A stretch of DNA of 64,000 nt from Pyrenula massariospora (GCA_021030905.1 JAGFMI010000001.1:124001-188000); one strand, 5' to 3'. Numbered from the stretch's first letter, positions 33,465-45,494 are shown. The notes: generated by a model from the sequence alone, not told the origin. Program-made: numbers and translations.

Positions 33465-35477
33465 TCAAGTGATCCAGATCGGTGTCTTGGCGTAGTAGAA
33501 GGACGAAGGCACGGGCTCGCCTTCCCAACATCCCGGTCGTCCTCGGAAACTCGGACGCCCCATGGTCGCCATATTCCACACAATACCCCGAAGCATGAGA
33601 ACCCACCAAGCCGCTTCAATATGATCGTGATGCCAGAATACGTGCTTGCTGCGCAGATGCCTAACCAATGGACAGTCTTCTTGCTTGATTAAATAGGCGT
33701 ACTCTTTGCCAATATGGTATTGGTAATCCAGGCCGGCTTCTCGTCTGTCGTAGAAGAACATCTGTCGGTGCTTTTGACGGAGAGGCTCGTTCTTCTGATG
33801 TTGTTGCCTGCGCTCGGAGATGGTTGCGTGCACAGAGGATACCGCATGCGACGCCATGATCGTGTGTCCAGCAACTAGGTCGACGTATCGTGTTCTGCCT
33901 TGGAAGGTCTCGCTCCAGTCGTGAATTTGGTCTTCGTCACTTCCTGACACCTCCATTGTGTCACGTGCTTGCTTCTCCTGTTTTGAAATATCTGGGCTCT
34001 TGATAGGCTCGCGCTCTGCTGTTCCCAATTCTTGTCTCCGGAAGTAAGTTGTAGTCCAGTCAAAGATTCTTCGGCAGGCATCGATGAGCTTGAGTTTTCG
34101 CACGATGTCGCTGCCTTCGATGGCTGTCTCACTAAACCTGTCGAAGAAATCATCTCTCCAATCCTCCTGTAGCATTCTGAAATATTTCATGACTGCTTTG
34201 AGCGATGAAGTTGTCAAATGACTTGGGGCCTGGGTGATCCGGTCCTCCAAAGCTTCCACTAATGCAAGCCTACCCTCAAAATAGTGGAGCGGCGATATGA
34301 TAGGATCGTTTTTCCAACCCGGAAAGCAATGGAACAAGGTGGGACAGCCAGTCAGGGGAACAAACGAGGACAGAAGAACAATCAATTCGTTGTGCGGTTC
34401 GGAAATGCCTTTCTTCACAATCTCGTCCCGCGTGGGCCGGCTAGCTATTCCAACATCATGTAGTAAAGATTGTGGAGGCCAAGAATGTATTTTTCGTGTT
34501 TGATCGATGAGTGAATAGTCTCGCTTCACAAGGTCTGCGCACCCAGGAATAATTCCAAACGCCATCTTATCAGCTGCTTTGCATGGAACAAAATTGCGGT
34601 CCCTGTCATGTATCCCGTCGACTTTGAAATGAAAAGTGATTCCATGACTAGGGCCTCGAACCGAGCTGAGGCTATACCCATTCCCATCAGCAAGGAAGAC
34701 GCCAGTCTCTAGATCAAGTCTTCGCCATTGCATGTTTAGGCGCAGTGCAAGGAGGATAATATTGTTGAGCGTCGATGTTGCCAAAGGTTTCAAGAGGTCT
34801 GGAGGCATGAAGTCCCAATTCCATTGACGGATAGCTACAGCGGCACTGGTGCGATCGCTCATCTCTGTAGAACATCTACTTCCATCAGGGTAATATGCCT
34901 GATAAGCCCGATGGAATTCTGCGAGTAGTTGCATCCAAGTGACTCCGATCTCACCCTTTGGTTTTGGGATATTCTTTGATAGCTTGTCGATCTTTGTTGC
35001 TTTCAGTGCCTGCTTTTCTGGATCGTACCAAGAGGTCTGCTGTATTGGTCCTGAATCTAAATTTGTGACATGCGGCAAAAGCGGTTCATTCTCTGCCACA
35101 TCAATGTTCTGGATCGAATAGATTTTGATTGTGTTCTTGAGAGCCTGAAGCAATTTGTCGTCTTGATGAGTACCGGGAGTGGGAAGTAAAGTGAGATTGT
35201 ACACAGGTCCATATGAACTAGAAGCGTTTTCCCATTCTCTGGTATCCGAAGACAGTATTGTGAAATGTGGTGTCTGATATTGGACTTCGAACCGAAACTC
35301 GGTCAAGTTCCACACTCGACGACGTAGAGAAGCCCACGGACCTATTACGGATGATGCACACCTTCGATAGCCTTCCGCTGTACCAAATATTTGTTGGAAG
35401 AGCTGAGCTGTCGCAATAAATAGAGCGATCAATGAGACTGCTAGAGCGACGATCGCGACCCTTTCGGATGCAGACAT
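33465..35477 (-). CDS. Modin-like fungal protein with N-terminal membrane anchor
   Basis: Single exon of 670 residues from an ATG. The N-terminus has one hydrophobic segment at about residues 7-28 (VAIVALAVSLIALFIATAQL), then YRRCASSVIGPWASLRRR and EFRFEVQYQTPHF. That order is what I recall from fungal proteins labelled modin, a name from Podospora incompatibility modifiers; the biochemical role is not known. The remainder is soluble and has no enzyme motif I can name. A conserved-looking Trp-rich C-terminus (HHDHIEAAWWVLMLRGIVWN) is present. Around residues 490-560 it is polar and charged and looks disordered. The gene is well separated from its neighbours. Family name is from memory of the N-terminal pattern, so treat it as tentative; the gene itself is well supported. 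Confidence 0.75.
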   Translation of the reverse strand: MSASERVAIVALAVSLIALFIATAQLFQQIFGTAEGYRRCASSVIGPWASLRRRVWNLTEFRFEVQYQTPHFTILSSDTREWENASSSYGPVYNLTLLPTPGTHQDDKLLQALKNTIKIYSIQNIDVAENEPLLPHVTNLDSGPIQQTSWYDPEKQALKATKIDKLSKNIPKPKGEIGVTWMQLLAEFHRAYQAYYPDGSRCSTEMSDRTSAAVAIRQWNWDFMPPDLLKPLATSTLNNIILLALRLNMQWRRLDLETGVFLADGNGYSLSSVRGPSHGITFHFKVDGIHDRDRNFVPCKAADKMAFGIIPGCADLVKRDYSLIDQTRKIHSWPPQSLLHDVGIASRPTRDEIVKKGISEPHNELIVLLSSFVPLTGCPTLFHCFPGWKNDPIISPLHYFEGRLALVEALEDRITQAPSHLTTSSLKAVMKYFRMLQEDWRDDFFDRFSETAIEGSDIVRKLKLIDACRRIFDWTTTYFRRQELGTAEREPIKSPDISKQEKQARDTMEVSGSDEDQIHDWSETFQGRTRYVDLVAGHTIMASHAVSSVHATISERRQQHQKNEPLRQKHRQMFFYDRREAGLDYQYHIGKEYAYLIKQEDCPLVRHLRSKHVFWHHDHIEAAWWVLMLRGIVWNMATMGRPSFRGRPGCWEGEPVPSSFYYAKTPIWIT

Positions 35478-36578
35478 GTTATCTTTGTGTTTGTATAGAG
35501 AACTTGTTGCGTAAGGTTTATTAAAATGCGAATAAACAAGGCCGTGTCTCCAAATTCAGGATTGAAATGTCGAGTAAGAGCCGCATGTTCGGCGTTATCT
35601 CGCATGTAGCCGCACCAGGTTCAAGCGGACATATTTCCATTTTCGGTATGCCGCATGGTTTCAGGTTCAAGGAACCCCTGGAGCGGGAACATGGCTGATC
35701 GAAAGGCAGAAAAGATGATAGACATCTTTACTCACTTCAAGACGCGGGAGTGTGATTTCGGATGGCGAGGACGGGTGTCTCCTTAAAAGCGAAACGCGCA
35801 CTTGACAGTATGATTTTCTGTTGGGATAACGCAAAAGAGGGCGATAAGTAACGGTTGCTTCGACTTGTTGAACGTCCGTCAATGATTTGATAAGTAGACC
35901 AATAGATAGGACAATCCCTTCAAGTCGCTCTTTTGAAACTGGAGGGTGAACCTTTACAAAGCGTTCCTAGAACGGACTGAACTCGTTCGCTGACTGTTAA
36001 ACGACTCAATAACCGGACTGCCGTGGGACGGGTGAGATATGATCACGGCGCGAACAATAAATCCACGCTGAACATTTCGAATCGGCTTCGAGGGATCGGA
36101 CAGACTTGAGAGAGAATGATAGATTTTAATCAGGGAAAAGGGGCCATTTTGATCAGCGCCAAATCTCATCAAAATGAACACGACATCAGATCCAGTCGTG
36201 TTCCGTAAATTCGATGGCTCTCAGACCACAAATATCGGGCCAATATGCTGTAAGCCCTTCAACTTCGGTTAAAGAAATGAGAAGGCCAAATGTAGCTTTC
36301 ATTAGTGAGCCACCAATGTGCTGCTCTCTCGTATTATCTTCACACAAAGACTAAATCCGTGTACATCAGCAGTGGCTAAACAATGCTCCGTAGTGAGAGA
36401 CTTTCAAAATTATGGAGGGCGATGGTCTTTTTGAAGACATTTGACGAACCCAAAACTTGGTTGGAATCAGTCGAAGCCAATCAATCGCCGAACTTCATTG
36501 CTTTTGGGCATTCCAAACTATTCTCTTGATTCTAGGTTTAGAGTCAGCAAGACGTGATGCCATGCATTCATACACTTT
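35478..36578. other. Intergenic region
   Basis: About 1.1 kb upstream of the modin-like gene and downstream of the regulator-like gene. Only short frames; nothing recognised. Confidence 0.6.
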
Positions 36579-38432
36579 TCAACCCATAGGCGAACTCAGA
36601 CCGGCATCTAGATCATATCCAATATCTTTTGCGATCGTCTCGGCATCAACGGTTGGAAGGAAAATTGCGCCATCCCGATCGCGGTCTAATGCTAGCCAGG
36701 CAAATAATAAATTCGAGGTCTGAGTCATCGGCGGCCAACCAAACGATGCTGCCGGTGTCGTTATTCTAGAAATGTGCGCGTGAGCGTGAGAGCCGGCATA
36801 AGACTTTGCAGCGAGTGGAAGGTTGAGCATTGCCCACAGCAGTAAGAGTAATGGATCAGAACTATTCGCAATGTCAAGTTTGACGAAGCAACTTTCAAGA
36901 GACATGAGGAATTCTTCATCTTGATCATTACCGCTTTGTTTGGAATGAAGGAAGGCAAGATGGATGAGAAGAAGAATGTTGGCGCGCAGAACGCTCCGGC
37001 GTCGGAACTCCTTAGTCCCCAAGTTGGTTTCCGTCAAGCCAACTGATGATAGTATTCGGTGCAAGCCGCTACCTTTGCTGAAAGTCGTGTGTCGACGTGA
37101 TCTATGGCCCCGCATCGCAAATTGAATTTCCTGCATTGTCAGTGTTAGGGCATCCCGAAGTATTTTCAAAGTCCATTTATAGGATGCTTCGGCCATTAGC
37201 ATATTGTCCTCGTATTTCCGGTCATGGGCCAACGGGTCAGGGTCGAAGGCCCATAGAGCGTTGATCCAAGCATAGCATGTAAGAATACGGTCTTCGATCA
37301 ACCATTGCATGGACCTCTCGTATTTCCAGAGCGCAATCTCCCAAAGCAATTGTCCAAAAACATTGCCGGACTCCCGTTGTCCATGGATTCTTTCCACTGC
37401 AATGACAGCCATGATAGCCAGCCAATCATCACCTGATAACTTCAAATTGCTTACGAGATGATCGATGATCGAGTTGACTTGTAACACTGCTCGAGATCGG
37501 CGGACAGGGGCTTCTGAGAACATCACGTCTTTGTGCGCCCGATGCAACGCCGCAGGTAAAAGTACGAGCATCTCAAACGCAGCAGGTGAAGACATAGCTG
37601 CTGGAAATATGAGATCTTTCATGTTGAATAAACTTTTACTTTGTGTGAGACCGTCAACCTGAAATATGTCGTTGGCTGAAGACATCCAGTAATCAACGAG
37701 GGCAACTTCTCGGTCGGTCATGGCAACAGGATAGCTACTGAAAGCATCCCTTCGGTATGTAGAGAGGCTATCCTGTGGAGGCGAAAATAATGCCATAGCT
37801 GAAAGAGAAGCTCTTAGACCGGACGATAATGGTGCAGGTCGCTTAGGCGGACTTTGTGGTTTTCGGAACAAGGCTGTCATCCTCTCGTCCAAGCTTGCTG
37901 TAGAGGTATCGCTGACAAGCGTAGATGACGAAGATACAGACGACGACGAGGGCGATGAGCGCGAGGGGTGGGCCTGAGACGAGGACGACGAGCTGTCAGT
38001 CTTTGGAACGATCGGCTTGGGAGCAATGGTCAGCGGCTTCTGCTGGACTGTATCCTGGCCCTCAAGTAGCCGTTTGCTTCTGGACGAGAGGGCTGGGCGT
38101 CCCCATTTCGCTTTTGGCGGGTCTTTGGAAACAGTGATTTTCGGTTCATCTTCCTGTTTCTTTGACGGTTCACTGATGATACTGCCGGAAGCATTGCGTA
38201 GAAGTGGCTTAAGATCAGGCAATGGCCGCGGCGCAGTGCGAGTAGGGCTGGTTTGGACGCTTTCACTCGGCTGAGAAGACTGATTTTGGAATTGCTGTAC
38301 CTCCTTCAATCTCCTCTTCCGCATATACTCCCGCATCACATGGCTCTGGGCCTCTTTGCGATGTTTTTGTTTTTTTTGACCATCGCACTCTACAAACGTG
38401 TACCGTGTGTTGTCTGTTGTCGGCGAAGACAT
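36579..38432 (-). CDS. Fungal regulator-like protein (tachykinin/DUF3468-type)
   Basis: Single exon of 617 residues from the ATG at 38432; the open frame continues upstream to a TTG at 38501, but the N-terminal motif begins right after the chosen ATG. That motif, RYTFVEC followed by KHRKEAQSHVMREYMRKRR, is the usual opening of a large fungal group often labelled tachykinin family or fungal-specific transcription factor, whose members mostly lack a zinc cluster. The middle is a Ser-rich disordered stretch (about residues 140-180). From about residue 240 a helical region begins (DREVALVDYWMSSANDIF) and runs to the end, like the middle homology region of fungal regulators. No Zn2Cys6 motif is present. 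Target genes cannot be inferred. Confidence 0.8.
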   Translation of the reverse strand: MSSPTTDNTRYTFVECDGQKKQKHRKEAQSHVMREYMRKRRLKEVQQFQNQSSQPSESVQTSPTRTAPRPLPDLKPLLRNASGSIISEPSKKQEDEPKITVSKDPPKAKWGRPALSSRSKRLLEGQDTVQQKPLTIAPKPIVPKTDSSSSSSQAHPSRSSPSSSSVSSSSTLVSDTSTASLDERMTALFRKPQSPPKRPAPLSSGLRASLSAMALFSPPQDSLSTYRRDAFSSYPVAMTDREVALVDYWMSSANDIFQVDGLTQSKSLFNMKDLIFPAAMSSPAAFEMLVLLPAALHRAHKDVMFSEAPVRRSRAVLQVNSIIDHLVSNLKLSGDDWLAIMAVIAVERIHGQRESGNVFGQLLWEIALWKYERSMQWLIEDRILTCYAWINALWAFDPDPLAHDRKYEDNMLMAEASYKWTLKILRDALTLTMQEIQFAMRGHRSRRHTTFSKGSGLHRILSSVGLTETNLGTKEFRRRSVLRANILLLIHLAFLHSKQSGNDQDEEFLMSLESCFVKLDIANSSDPLLLLLWAMLNLPLAAKSYAGSHAHAHISRITTPAASFGWPPMTQTSNLLFAWLALDRDRDGAIFLPTVDAETIAKDIGYDLDAGLSSPMG

Positions 38433-41400
38433 GGTCAAGATCGTGGAAGCCAAGGATTGCCCAAAACCGAGGTGCAAACCATTGAATCTACCCTTTGACA
38501 AGCAAGTTGTTTAAGAAAACGCCTAGCAACCCAAACATAAACCAGAGAGGAATTTTGACCAGACAAGGCGATAAACGCCACGGTCTACCCCGGAAGATGA
38601 CTGCAGGCCGAGAATGCGCGCCCACGGCGTCTGTACCTCTGCGGGAGCCAATCACGAGACAGCAGACACGAAGACGAGAAGAGCACGAAATCGGAAACAC
38701 AAAAGGATTTTGCAACAACCTCGCACACGCTGTGACAAGACCCAGGCGGGGAGGACGGAATCTACCGTCAAGAACGGACGTCTTAGTCACCCTGGTCGAC
38801 GGCCAAACGAGAGCTAGCAAAGGGCGCTGGGACCAGCATCGGGGCAAGTGGCGTGTTTCGTAGTGGGATGCAAAGCTACCCCACGTCGAGTGTACAAAGA
38901 AGGTAGCACCGAGTCTTGGAAGGCAGATGTGGTAGAACGGAGGGACGAGGACCCGGTGGAGATTGTTGGGATATTGGGGAGGTGGTAGGTGGGAGGAACG
39001 GTTGTGGGTTGGCCGCCTGGAAGAGAGAGAGAGGGAGAGCGATAACCGCCACGAGGCTTCTCGAATGCTTGAAGCTTAGGCTCGTTTCGGCTCTAGCGCT
39101 GACCCCCGGTGGAAAGCTTGGTTTGTGACGCCAAGACAGCAGCGCGTGTCATTCCACTACCCCGCCTTTTGACATTTCCACCGCACAATGGAAATTTTTA
39201 TCTGCTTCGAGGGCGGCGACTTTCCCTACAACCTGAGATAGGGTGTGGCTGAGCAAGAGCCATGATTGCGCCAAGTCCACGACCCGTTGAGTGACACACG
39301 GCTCGTCGATCTCGAGAACTTTCCGCCCGATCGGAGTATTTTCTTTGAAAGCGGTTGTCTGGCGGGCCACGACATGAGGCAAGCAAGGCAGCGCTGTTTA
39401 AAATGACGCGATCGTCAGAATGGTCACGGCTGGCTGGGGACGGGGATCGCCATTTGGCCAGCCCAAAAGACAGCCTCTTCCCTTCCACTCGGCACCTCCT
39501 CTCCTCTCGACGGCTAGGGTCGCCGCCACGCAATCCCCAGCCTGATGCTTTGCCGTTTTCTCTCTGCCATCTCGTCCCGACCTTCCTGGCTTCCAAATTC
39601 CCCCAACCAATGCCCGAGTTTGGAGGGCCCTGCGTCCGCTAGGTCCCCATCGACCAGGCCCTCATTGCTCGCCACGCTCTCTTCTGCTTTCTTCGGTAAT
39701 GCCTTGAAGCTCTCTAATTCGTTGCAGACCTTTTGCCGTTTGCGCCTAAAAGCCTCCCATTGGCTGAAAGTGCGACTCAAAAAGTACTGTGCAGATTTGC
39801 CTGCCGCACAAGGACATACAGCCTCGGGTATGACAGTATAGCACAACCTGCTCAGATCACGGCATGCATCATGGGCGGTCAGGCCGAGTTGTTTATTTGC
39901 TAGGCCGTTGGCTGCAGATCCTCAAGCGCCGGTATCACCGTGGAGCATCTGCTGCCATGATTCACAGAATGGCCATTTGGCACCTGCACGCCTCTCTCCG
40001 GTAGTGCGATTCTCGAGTTGGCAATTTTGGGTACTTTTGCGTGAGGCTTTATGCATCCTTTGTACTGTGATTTCGGCAGTTAACCTTGCGCTTGGTCCAT
40101 CACCTTCAACAACTGGATGGAAAGATCTGATCAACGACATGAAGTACAGCATAAGCGGGCGATTAAAAAAATGATTCGTCTTAGCGGGAGAAGAAGATCA
40201 TCCGTCGTATTCTCGCATCTGCATGCCAAAAATTCGATGGCCTTTGACCGTTGGCCGAGCGGGGCTTTTCCGAACCTGTTTGACGTCGCTTGCTCTCCGG
40301 GAGTTCATCTGATAAGGTCTTATGCAGAAGATCGTCAATTCTTCAGCATTGACTTGAAAAACCAATCAGCGCATTGGCCTCACGACCAGATAATGCGACT
40401 TGAGAAGTCGGCCGCATAATCGTCAAGTCAGGGACGCCTCGGGTGAGCTAAGCTCAATCCAACCTTGCAAAACGAGGATCTTGAGAGCCACCTGCCAATT
40501 GTGTAGTACGGACGCAACCAGTGAGTTCTTTCATTATGCTACATACATTCTAAGAATAGTGGACATTCCGTTATTGCTAACTCAACGGAGCACCTCTTCT
40601 AGGGATTCGCTAGCCGGTCGATAATTTCTCAGGATGCATTTCACCTCGAACGTGGTTACCTTTTAGAGCGGCCGATAGTTATTAAGTCAGGCTCAAGCGG
40701 AGAACAATTTGAGAGAGCTTAATCTCGAACCGATTGAAGACGTGAGCCAAGCCGATCGTGGCCTCATTTCATGATATCGACCTAGCTTGAACGCCTAGGT
40801 GCCTCGATCGTCTCCCCGGACCGCACTTGACATGTCAGCAGATCAACATTCTCCCGAGACATCTGTTTCCTGACTGGCTTAGTTCATTTCATATTGCCGA
40901 AGGTGGTGTCAGCCCTATGGTAGATCTCTACACCTTACTGCAGATCACAACCAACGTCACAATCGCAGTCACCTTTCTGAAGTCTTAATGAGGACTCTCT
41001 AGAGTCATTTATTGTTCAAGTTTAACCCCTCTCTTTACCGTATATTTTCAGTCTCGATAGGAATCAGCCACAACACTAATACTTGTGTCTTGCTTCCTGC
41101 TTAAAGTACAGGCCGCCGAGAGAATGGGAATCGCTATCCACGTCGTAGTTGCGACCATTGTTTAATTTGCCGGCCCGCATAATACTAGGCTCTTGTAATT
41201 TGAATTGGCTGTTCGAATGCTGTCTTCTCCAGCCGTAGCTCTCACTATAGAAACCCTAGTTTATCATATATACCAGCTAAGAATCTTGCAGGCAATGAGT
41301 GCAGTCTAATGCTCTGCGTCCAAAACATGATAATCCACACTCGAATTCGCAATGCGCCGGAGCAACTCTGTTCTACTTCAGTCGTATGCGATTTGCAGAC

Positions 41401-42096
41401 GCAGCTCCCGGGACAAACCCCCTTAGAGCTTTTTTTTAAGCCCTCATTTTGATTCGAGATATTTTAGATTCAACAGCAGCTGCAAAAGAGATGAGCCTTT
41501 GTCTGGACTAAATTCTAATTCTTATCGCAGTGCTTATAATTGAGATCATGTGATCCTGGATATGGATACATCTGAGGTACGTCTAATTTAGTGGAGCTTT
41601 GTGGGCCTGATGAGCTGGGGAGACATGTAATTAACTTGTTGATCTCTGGTTGGACTATACCACCGATAATCGAATCAAATGTGCTCGACAGTCATCAACT
41701 GTGCATCCTTGGAATGTCAGTACTGTCTTGAATGCAATTATACATGCTCTCATGTTTTTACTAAGGTGAAATTAATGCAAGATCAAATGTCCATCCAGTT
41801 TAAACTTCAGATGAGTGGGTGTGGACTAAAATCACCGGAAATTCACCGGCATCTTGAAGAGTTTGGCACCACTTCCATTTACTCCTTACGCTATATCTCG
41901 AAGAAACTTGTTGCCTGGACTTACCTGTAACTCGGGATCCTGCGCTCTTATCTACACCTTCGTCTGGAGCCTGTTGCAAAGGTCGGTGGACTGATTTTCA
42001 AATTGAAACCTCAAATATTACGATCACTGACACTGTCTGCAGCTTGCGTCTCTCTGCTCCTCTTTACAAGTGATACGCTACTGTGCACGCACAATT
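38433..42096. other. Long gene-poor region
   Basis: About 3.7 kb. The left part (38.5-39.6 kb) is GC-richer and probably contains the promoter of the regulator-like gene. The right part (39.9-42.0 kb) has only short frames. A 110-codon minus frame at 39514-39846 opens with TTG and has no family features, so it is not called. Confidence 0.5.
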
Positions 42097-42774
42097 ATGG
42101 CTGGTCCCTATGTTGTCGTAGCCCTTATCCTGGGCATATTTCTATTGTTGCTTTGTCTCACCTTGGCCTATCTTCTCTGCGTCCGTCAATACTTCCTGCG
42201 ACATAAGCAACGTTCCAGTGGAAAGACTACAAATCCCGAAACTCAGACCCAAGTCCATGAGTTCGCAACGGTTGTAGAAAGCAATAATGCCAGTAGATCG
42301 CGACACAGCTCCCGACTCAGCCCATTTCCGGACTTTGTCGATGAGCGATCCACCAGCGCCTTTCAAGAGAGCACGCAGCTCCCGCGTTGGGACCCACAAA
42401 AATCACGATCGCGCAGCTACAACGGTAACGAGCACCAGACCAATCAAGCTCCTACGGAAGAGGTTGATCGCAGGCTTATACGACTCGAGTCTCTCAATAC
42501 GGATGGAGTGAGGAAACAGCGAACAGGACGAGATTTGAGACCTCCGGATCGAGCCTGGCTTGCACAGAGGGTAGCCATGTCGGACTGGGGTGAAGAATAC
42601 GTTGTTAGTAATGAGCAGCAACATTGCCGAACTTCCGCGCTTACTGTTGGTAGGTGGATAAATGCCAAACTTGAAGAACTGGTGCGAAATGTTCTGGAAA
42701 CCTTGCTCTACTTCGCGGCGTCTCGGACCAAATACCAGCTTGCTCAATCATACAGGCTGTACCATTCTCAATAA
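42097..42774 (+). CDS. Small single-pass membrane protein, uncharacterised
   Basis: A frame of 225 residues from the ATG at 42097. Residues about 4-30 are strongly hydrophobic (YVVVALILGIFLLLLCLTLA) and are followed by a basic stretch (RQYFLRHKQR), which suggests a signal anchor with the rest in the cytosol. The tail is polar and Ser/Arg-rich, with SRHSSRLSPF and SRSRSYNGNE, and contains no known domain. The sequence DRAWLAQRVAMSDWGEEYVV near residue 160 looks folded. It resembles the two other short anchored proteins at 45.2 and 46.0 kb in plan only, not clearly in sequence. No family recognised. Confidence 0.6.
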   Translation: MAGPYVVVALILGIFLLLLCLTLAYLLCVRQYFLRHKQRSSGKTTNPETQTQVHEFATVVESNNASRSRHSSRLSPFPDFVDERSTSAFQESTQLPRWDPQKSRSRSYNGNEHQTNQAPTEEVDRRLIRLESLNTDGVRKQRTGRDLRPPDRAWLAQRVAMSDWGEEYVVSNEQQHCRTSALTVGRWINAKLEELVRNVLETLLYFAASRTKYQLAQSYRLYHSQ

Positions 42775-45167
42775 GGATTGCGACGAAAGAGTATTGATCG
42801 TGCGTGCGGTAGAGTTGATCTTCGGTGGGTGAGACATACACAGTATTACCCTGCCAACTTGCTATAGCAAGTACGCTCGAGTATCATACTATCAACGATG
42901 GTTGCGCGCTCGCTTCCACTTTTCACGCCAATCGCCCACATGATATGCTCCAGCATGCTTGTTTGCCGTTCTATAAGCCCGAGAAGTCTGGATTGTCCTT
43001 CCTTACAATTCGATTATGAGTCTCCCTCCGCTCTGAGATTCCTCCCATTTCACGTAAGACACCGATATTTCGTATTCGAAGTCCCGGCAAGCGTCTCATC
43101 TTCCATGGATTGACTTTTCCCTTCATTTTTTCCATCACTGATCTACCAACAGCCTTGACAAGCAGCTACTCCTTATAATTACTTACATGACTTACCAATA
43201 TTTTCATTGCTTTCTGGCACAGACTTCTTTAAGTTCCCGCCACATATTCATACCCCGTTTGCGCTGCTCTGGCATTCTCATCCTTTCCTGAGACTTGCCT
43301 TACGGTGTTTTTCATCGTTTCTCACTTGCAATCCTTTAAAAATTCAAGCACGACCTGAAAATACTTCGCAGTACACAATTCGATCAAGCGCTCCTCCTTG
43401 GTTATCTAATTGCGGATCTCTCGAACAGGAAGTGCCTTCAAAATTGTACAGATTCGCAATTTGCAGATTCCGCCGTCCTGTCGAACCCGCAAAATTAGTG
43501 CAGTAGCCATAGATCCAGAGAATTCAGACGGGGGGCGACTGAATAAAATTCCCTTTCCCGTTCGGATGGCTTTATTGGTCCTTCTAGTGTCTGGGATGTT
43601 CCTTGCCTCTAGGTCCTGATGTGCTGGTTCAGACATGATCGCCTCGAGCGTTTGGCGACGGAAGCTGGTGCAGCAGCAGACGCCACCTATGCCTTTGACG
43701 AGTTAGCGGGACCGTTGACGATCTCCAGAACGCGAATTTTTTGGCCGATGTATCTGGTAACAAGGTCGGAGAAACCTGATCACCAAAGAATTTGGTGACT
43801 GATCGACAAATCACACACATGCAGGTAATTGAGTAAACGAGATCTTGTTTTCACTTACAAATGGAGGTATACGGTTTTCGCAACCTCCCACTGCCCAATT
43901 CTCGCTCAATTTCGGGACACCTCAGCATCCTCTAATCAAGACTTGTCGCTGGTACTCGAGCGGCCACCTTCTCGAGACCTTGCATATGAAATGATGGCTC
44001 AGCTTTTCAGCTTCTACATTGAACCTCCAGTTTCATTCTCTCTGGCGTTCTGCCAAAAGCTTTCGAGCCTCGATTCGCTTCAAGACTTTCAACTGGCCGG
44101 CCTCGCAAAAAAGCATAAATGCAGCCTTGGGGGTTGAAGCAAAGATGACATCGAAAAGATCGCAGCGATCTTTCATCTTGCATTCATTGAAAATGCCGTG
44201 GCCTTTCTTGGAAAGCTTACAAAGTTCAAGTTATCCTCTTATATGTCATCACCACGGTGCTGGATATCCTCCTTTTCCACATCGCGGTAATACTACTGCT
44301 TTGGATACTTACTAATATCTACTATTGCATCCTCTTTGCAGGCTACACACTCCACAAGACTGCGGTCTTCGTATACCTAGGCTTCTGTGCGTTGCATCAA
44401 GCGATCTGGTGCATTCCGACAGCTATTGACGCCATCCTCTAGCTGCCACACCGGATCAGGCATCAATGCTGGCGGCAATCCAACCATGACAGGTTCGTAG
44501 AGGAAAGGAATCAGAGGCTGGCTTACTTTTTTCAGCTCCGCGACATGCTCTGTAAGGATCATTCCTGGGAGTAGCTTCAGCTTACCCCAATGCCGCTGCA
44601 TATATCCGGGAAGAGGCTAATGAGCGATGGCAAGAGCACAGCTGAAGCATACAATGGGAGATACGTATCCATAGATTACTATCTCTCTTCGGTCGGCTAA
44701 AATTTAGAGATGAGGAATTCGGAGAAACCAAAATTCTTTGTTGGGAAGAGAAGAATAAGATAAGACTGTCTTGGAGATCTGAGAACCGAAAGTTGTGACG
44801 CGTCATCGAACGTCCTGAGAAGCCGGCCAAGATAAGAACGGGATGCTTCAAGCCGAGACTTATTGTGCATTGCATTCACAACACAAGGTAGCAGACTGCA
44901 AGTATTTCCGAACCTCTTCAACATTCACCCATGCATCACCTGTTCCCGCAAATTTAGTCTCCAAAGATACACCAAACATCCCAGCCTAATCATCAGCATC
45001 GCCGTTATCTTCTTCCTGATCCTACCACTCGGACGTACCACCAACCGCTTAAAACCAACCAACCACCTCCCTCAGCACCAGCATACAACTCCCCAAGCTC
45101 TACACAAAGCAAATCTCTCCCAACCCCCTCTCACCTCCACAAAAACCCCACCCCAACCCACATCACC
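42775..45167. other. Intergenic region with a doubtful small gene
   Basis: About 2.4 kb. Apart from the uncertain reading at 44145-44442 I see no gene. The last 150 bases before 45168 are C/A-rich with little G, as in fungal 5' leaders. Confidence 0.5.
44145..44442 (+). CDS. Doubtful small spliced gene or membrane-protein exon
   Basis: A textbook intron signal occurs at 44287-44341 (GTAATA donor, TTACTAAT branch site, TTTGCAG acceptor, 55 bp). Splicing from the ATG at 44145 gives an 80-residue protein ending at 44442. Without splicing, another frame over 44190-44442 reads through the same place as a very hydrophobic stretch with two possible membrane segments (LLFHIAVILLLWILTNIYY), but it has no ATG. 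Only one reading can be right, and either may be chance. No family recognised. Confidence 0.25.
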
Positions 45168-45494
45168 ATGTCATCCGCCATCCACGTCCTCGTCACAGCC
45201 GGCTGCGTTCTCTTCGTCGCCGCCACCCTCCTCGGCTTCCTCATCCACAGACGCGAAGAAGAGGTCGCAGAGCAGCAGCTACTACTGGAAGAGCAAGAGG
45301 CGCCGTATGCACGGCGGCAGGTGTGGGGGTTGACGCCTACTTCGACGATGACGGGGACGACGTTGACGACGATGGGGTCTGAGGAGGGGGATGGAGAAAG
45401 CGTGCAGAGGACGGGGACGAAGGAGGAGAAAGAGGATGAGGTGCGGGTGAAGAGGCCGGAGAGGGTTATTTGTAGGGAGAGGGAATCGGTGTAG
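45168..45494 (+). CDS. Small single-pass membrane protein, uncharacterised
   Basis: A frame of 108 residues whose ATG has a strong context (catcaccATGTC) after a C/A-rich leader. Residues about 4-24 form one membrane segment (IHVLVTAGCVLFVAATLLGF) followed by HRREEE, so the charged tail is probably cytosolic. The rest is acidic and Thr-rich with a Glu/Lys-rich end. It could be a type III anchored protein; function unknown. Confidence 0.6.
   Translation: MSSAIHVLVTAGCVLFVAATLLGFLIHRREEEVAEQQLLLEEQEAPYARRQVWGLTPTSTMTGTTLTTMGSEEGDGESVQRTGTKEEKEDEVRVKRPERVICRERESV

Noticed and set aside
39514-39846. 110-codon minus-strand frame with some protein-like character
   Set aside because: Starts with TTG, lacks an upstream exon I can define, and matches no family I know.
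40600-40800. GGTTCGA-like box on the minus strand, a possible tRNA B box
   Set aside because: I could not pair a cloverleaf with acceptor and anticodon stems around it; no tRNA is called anywhere.
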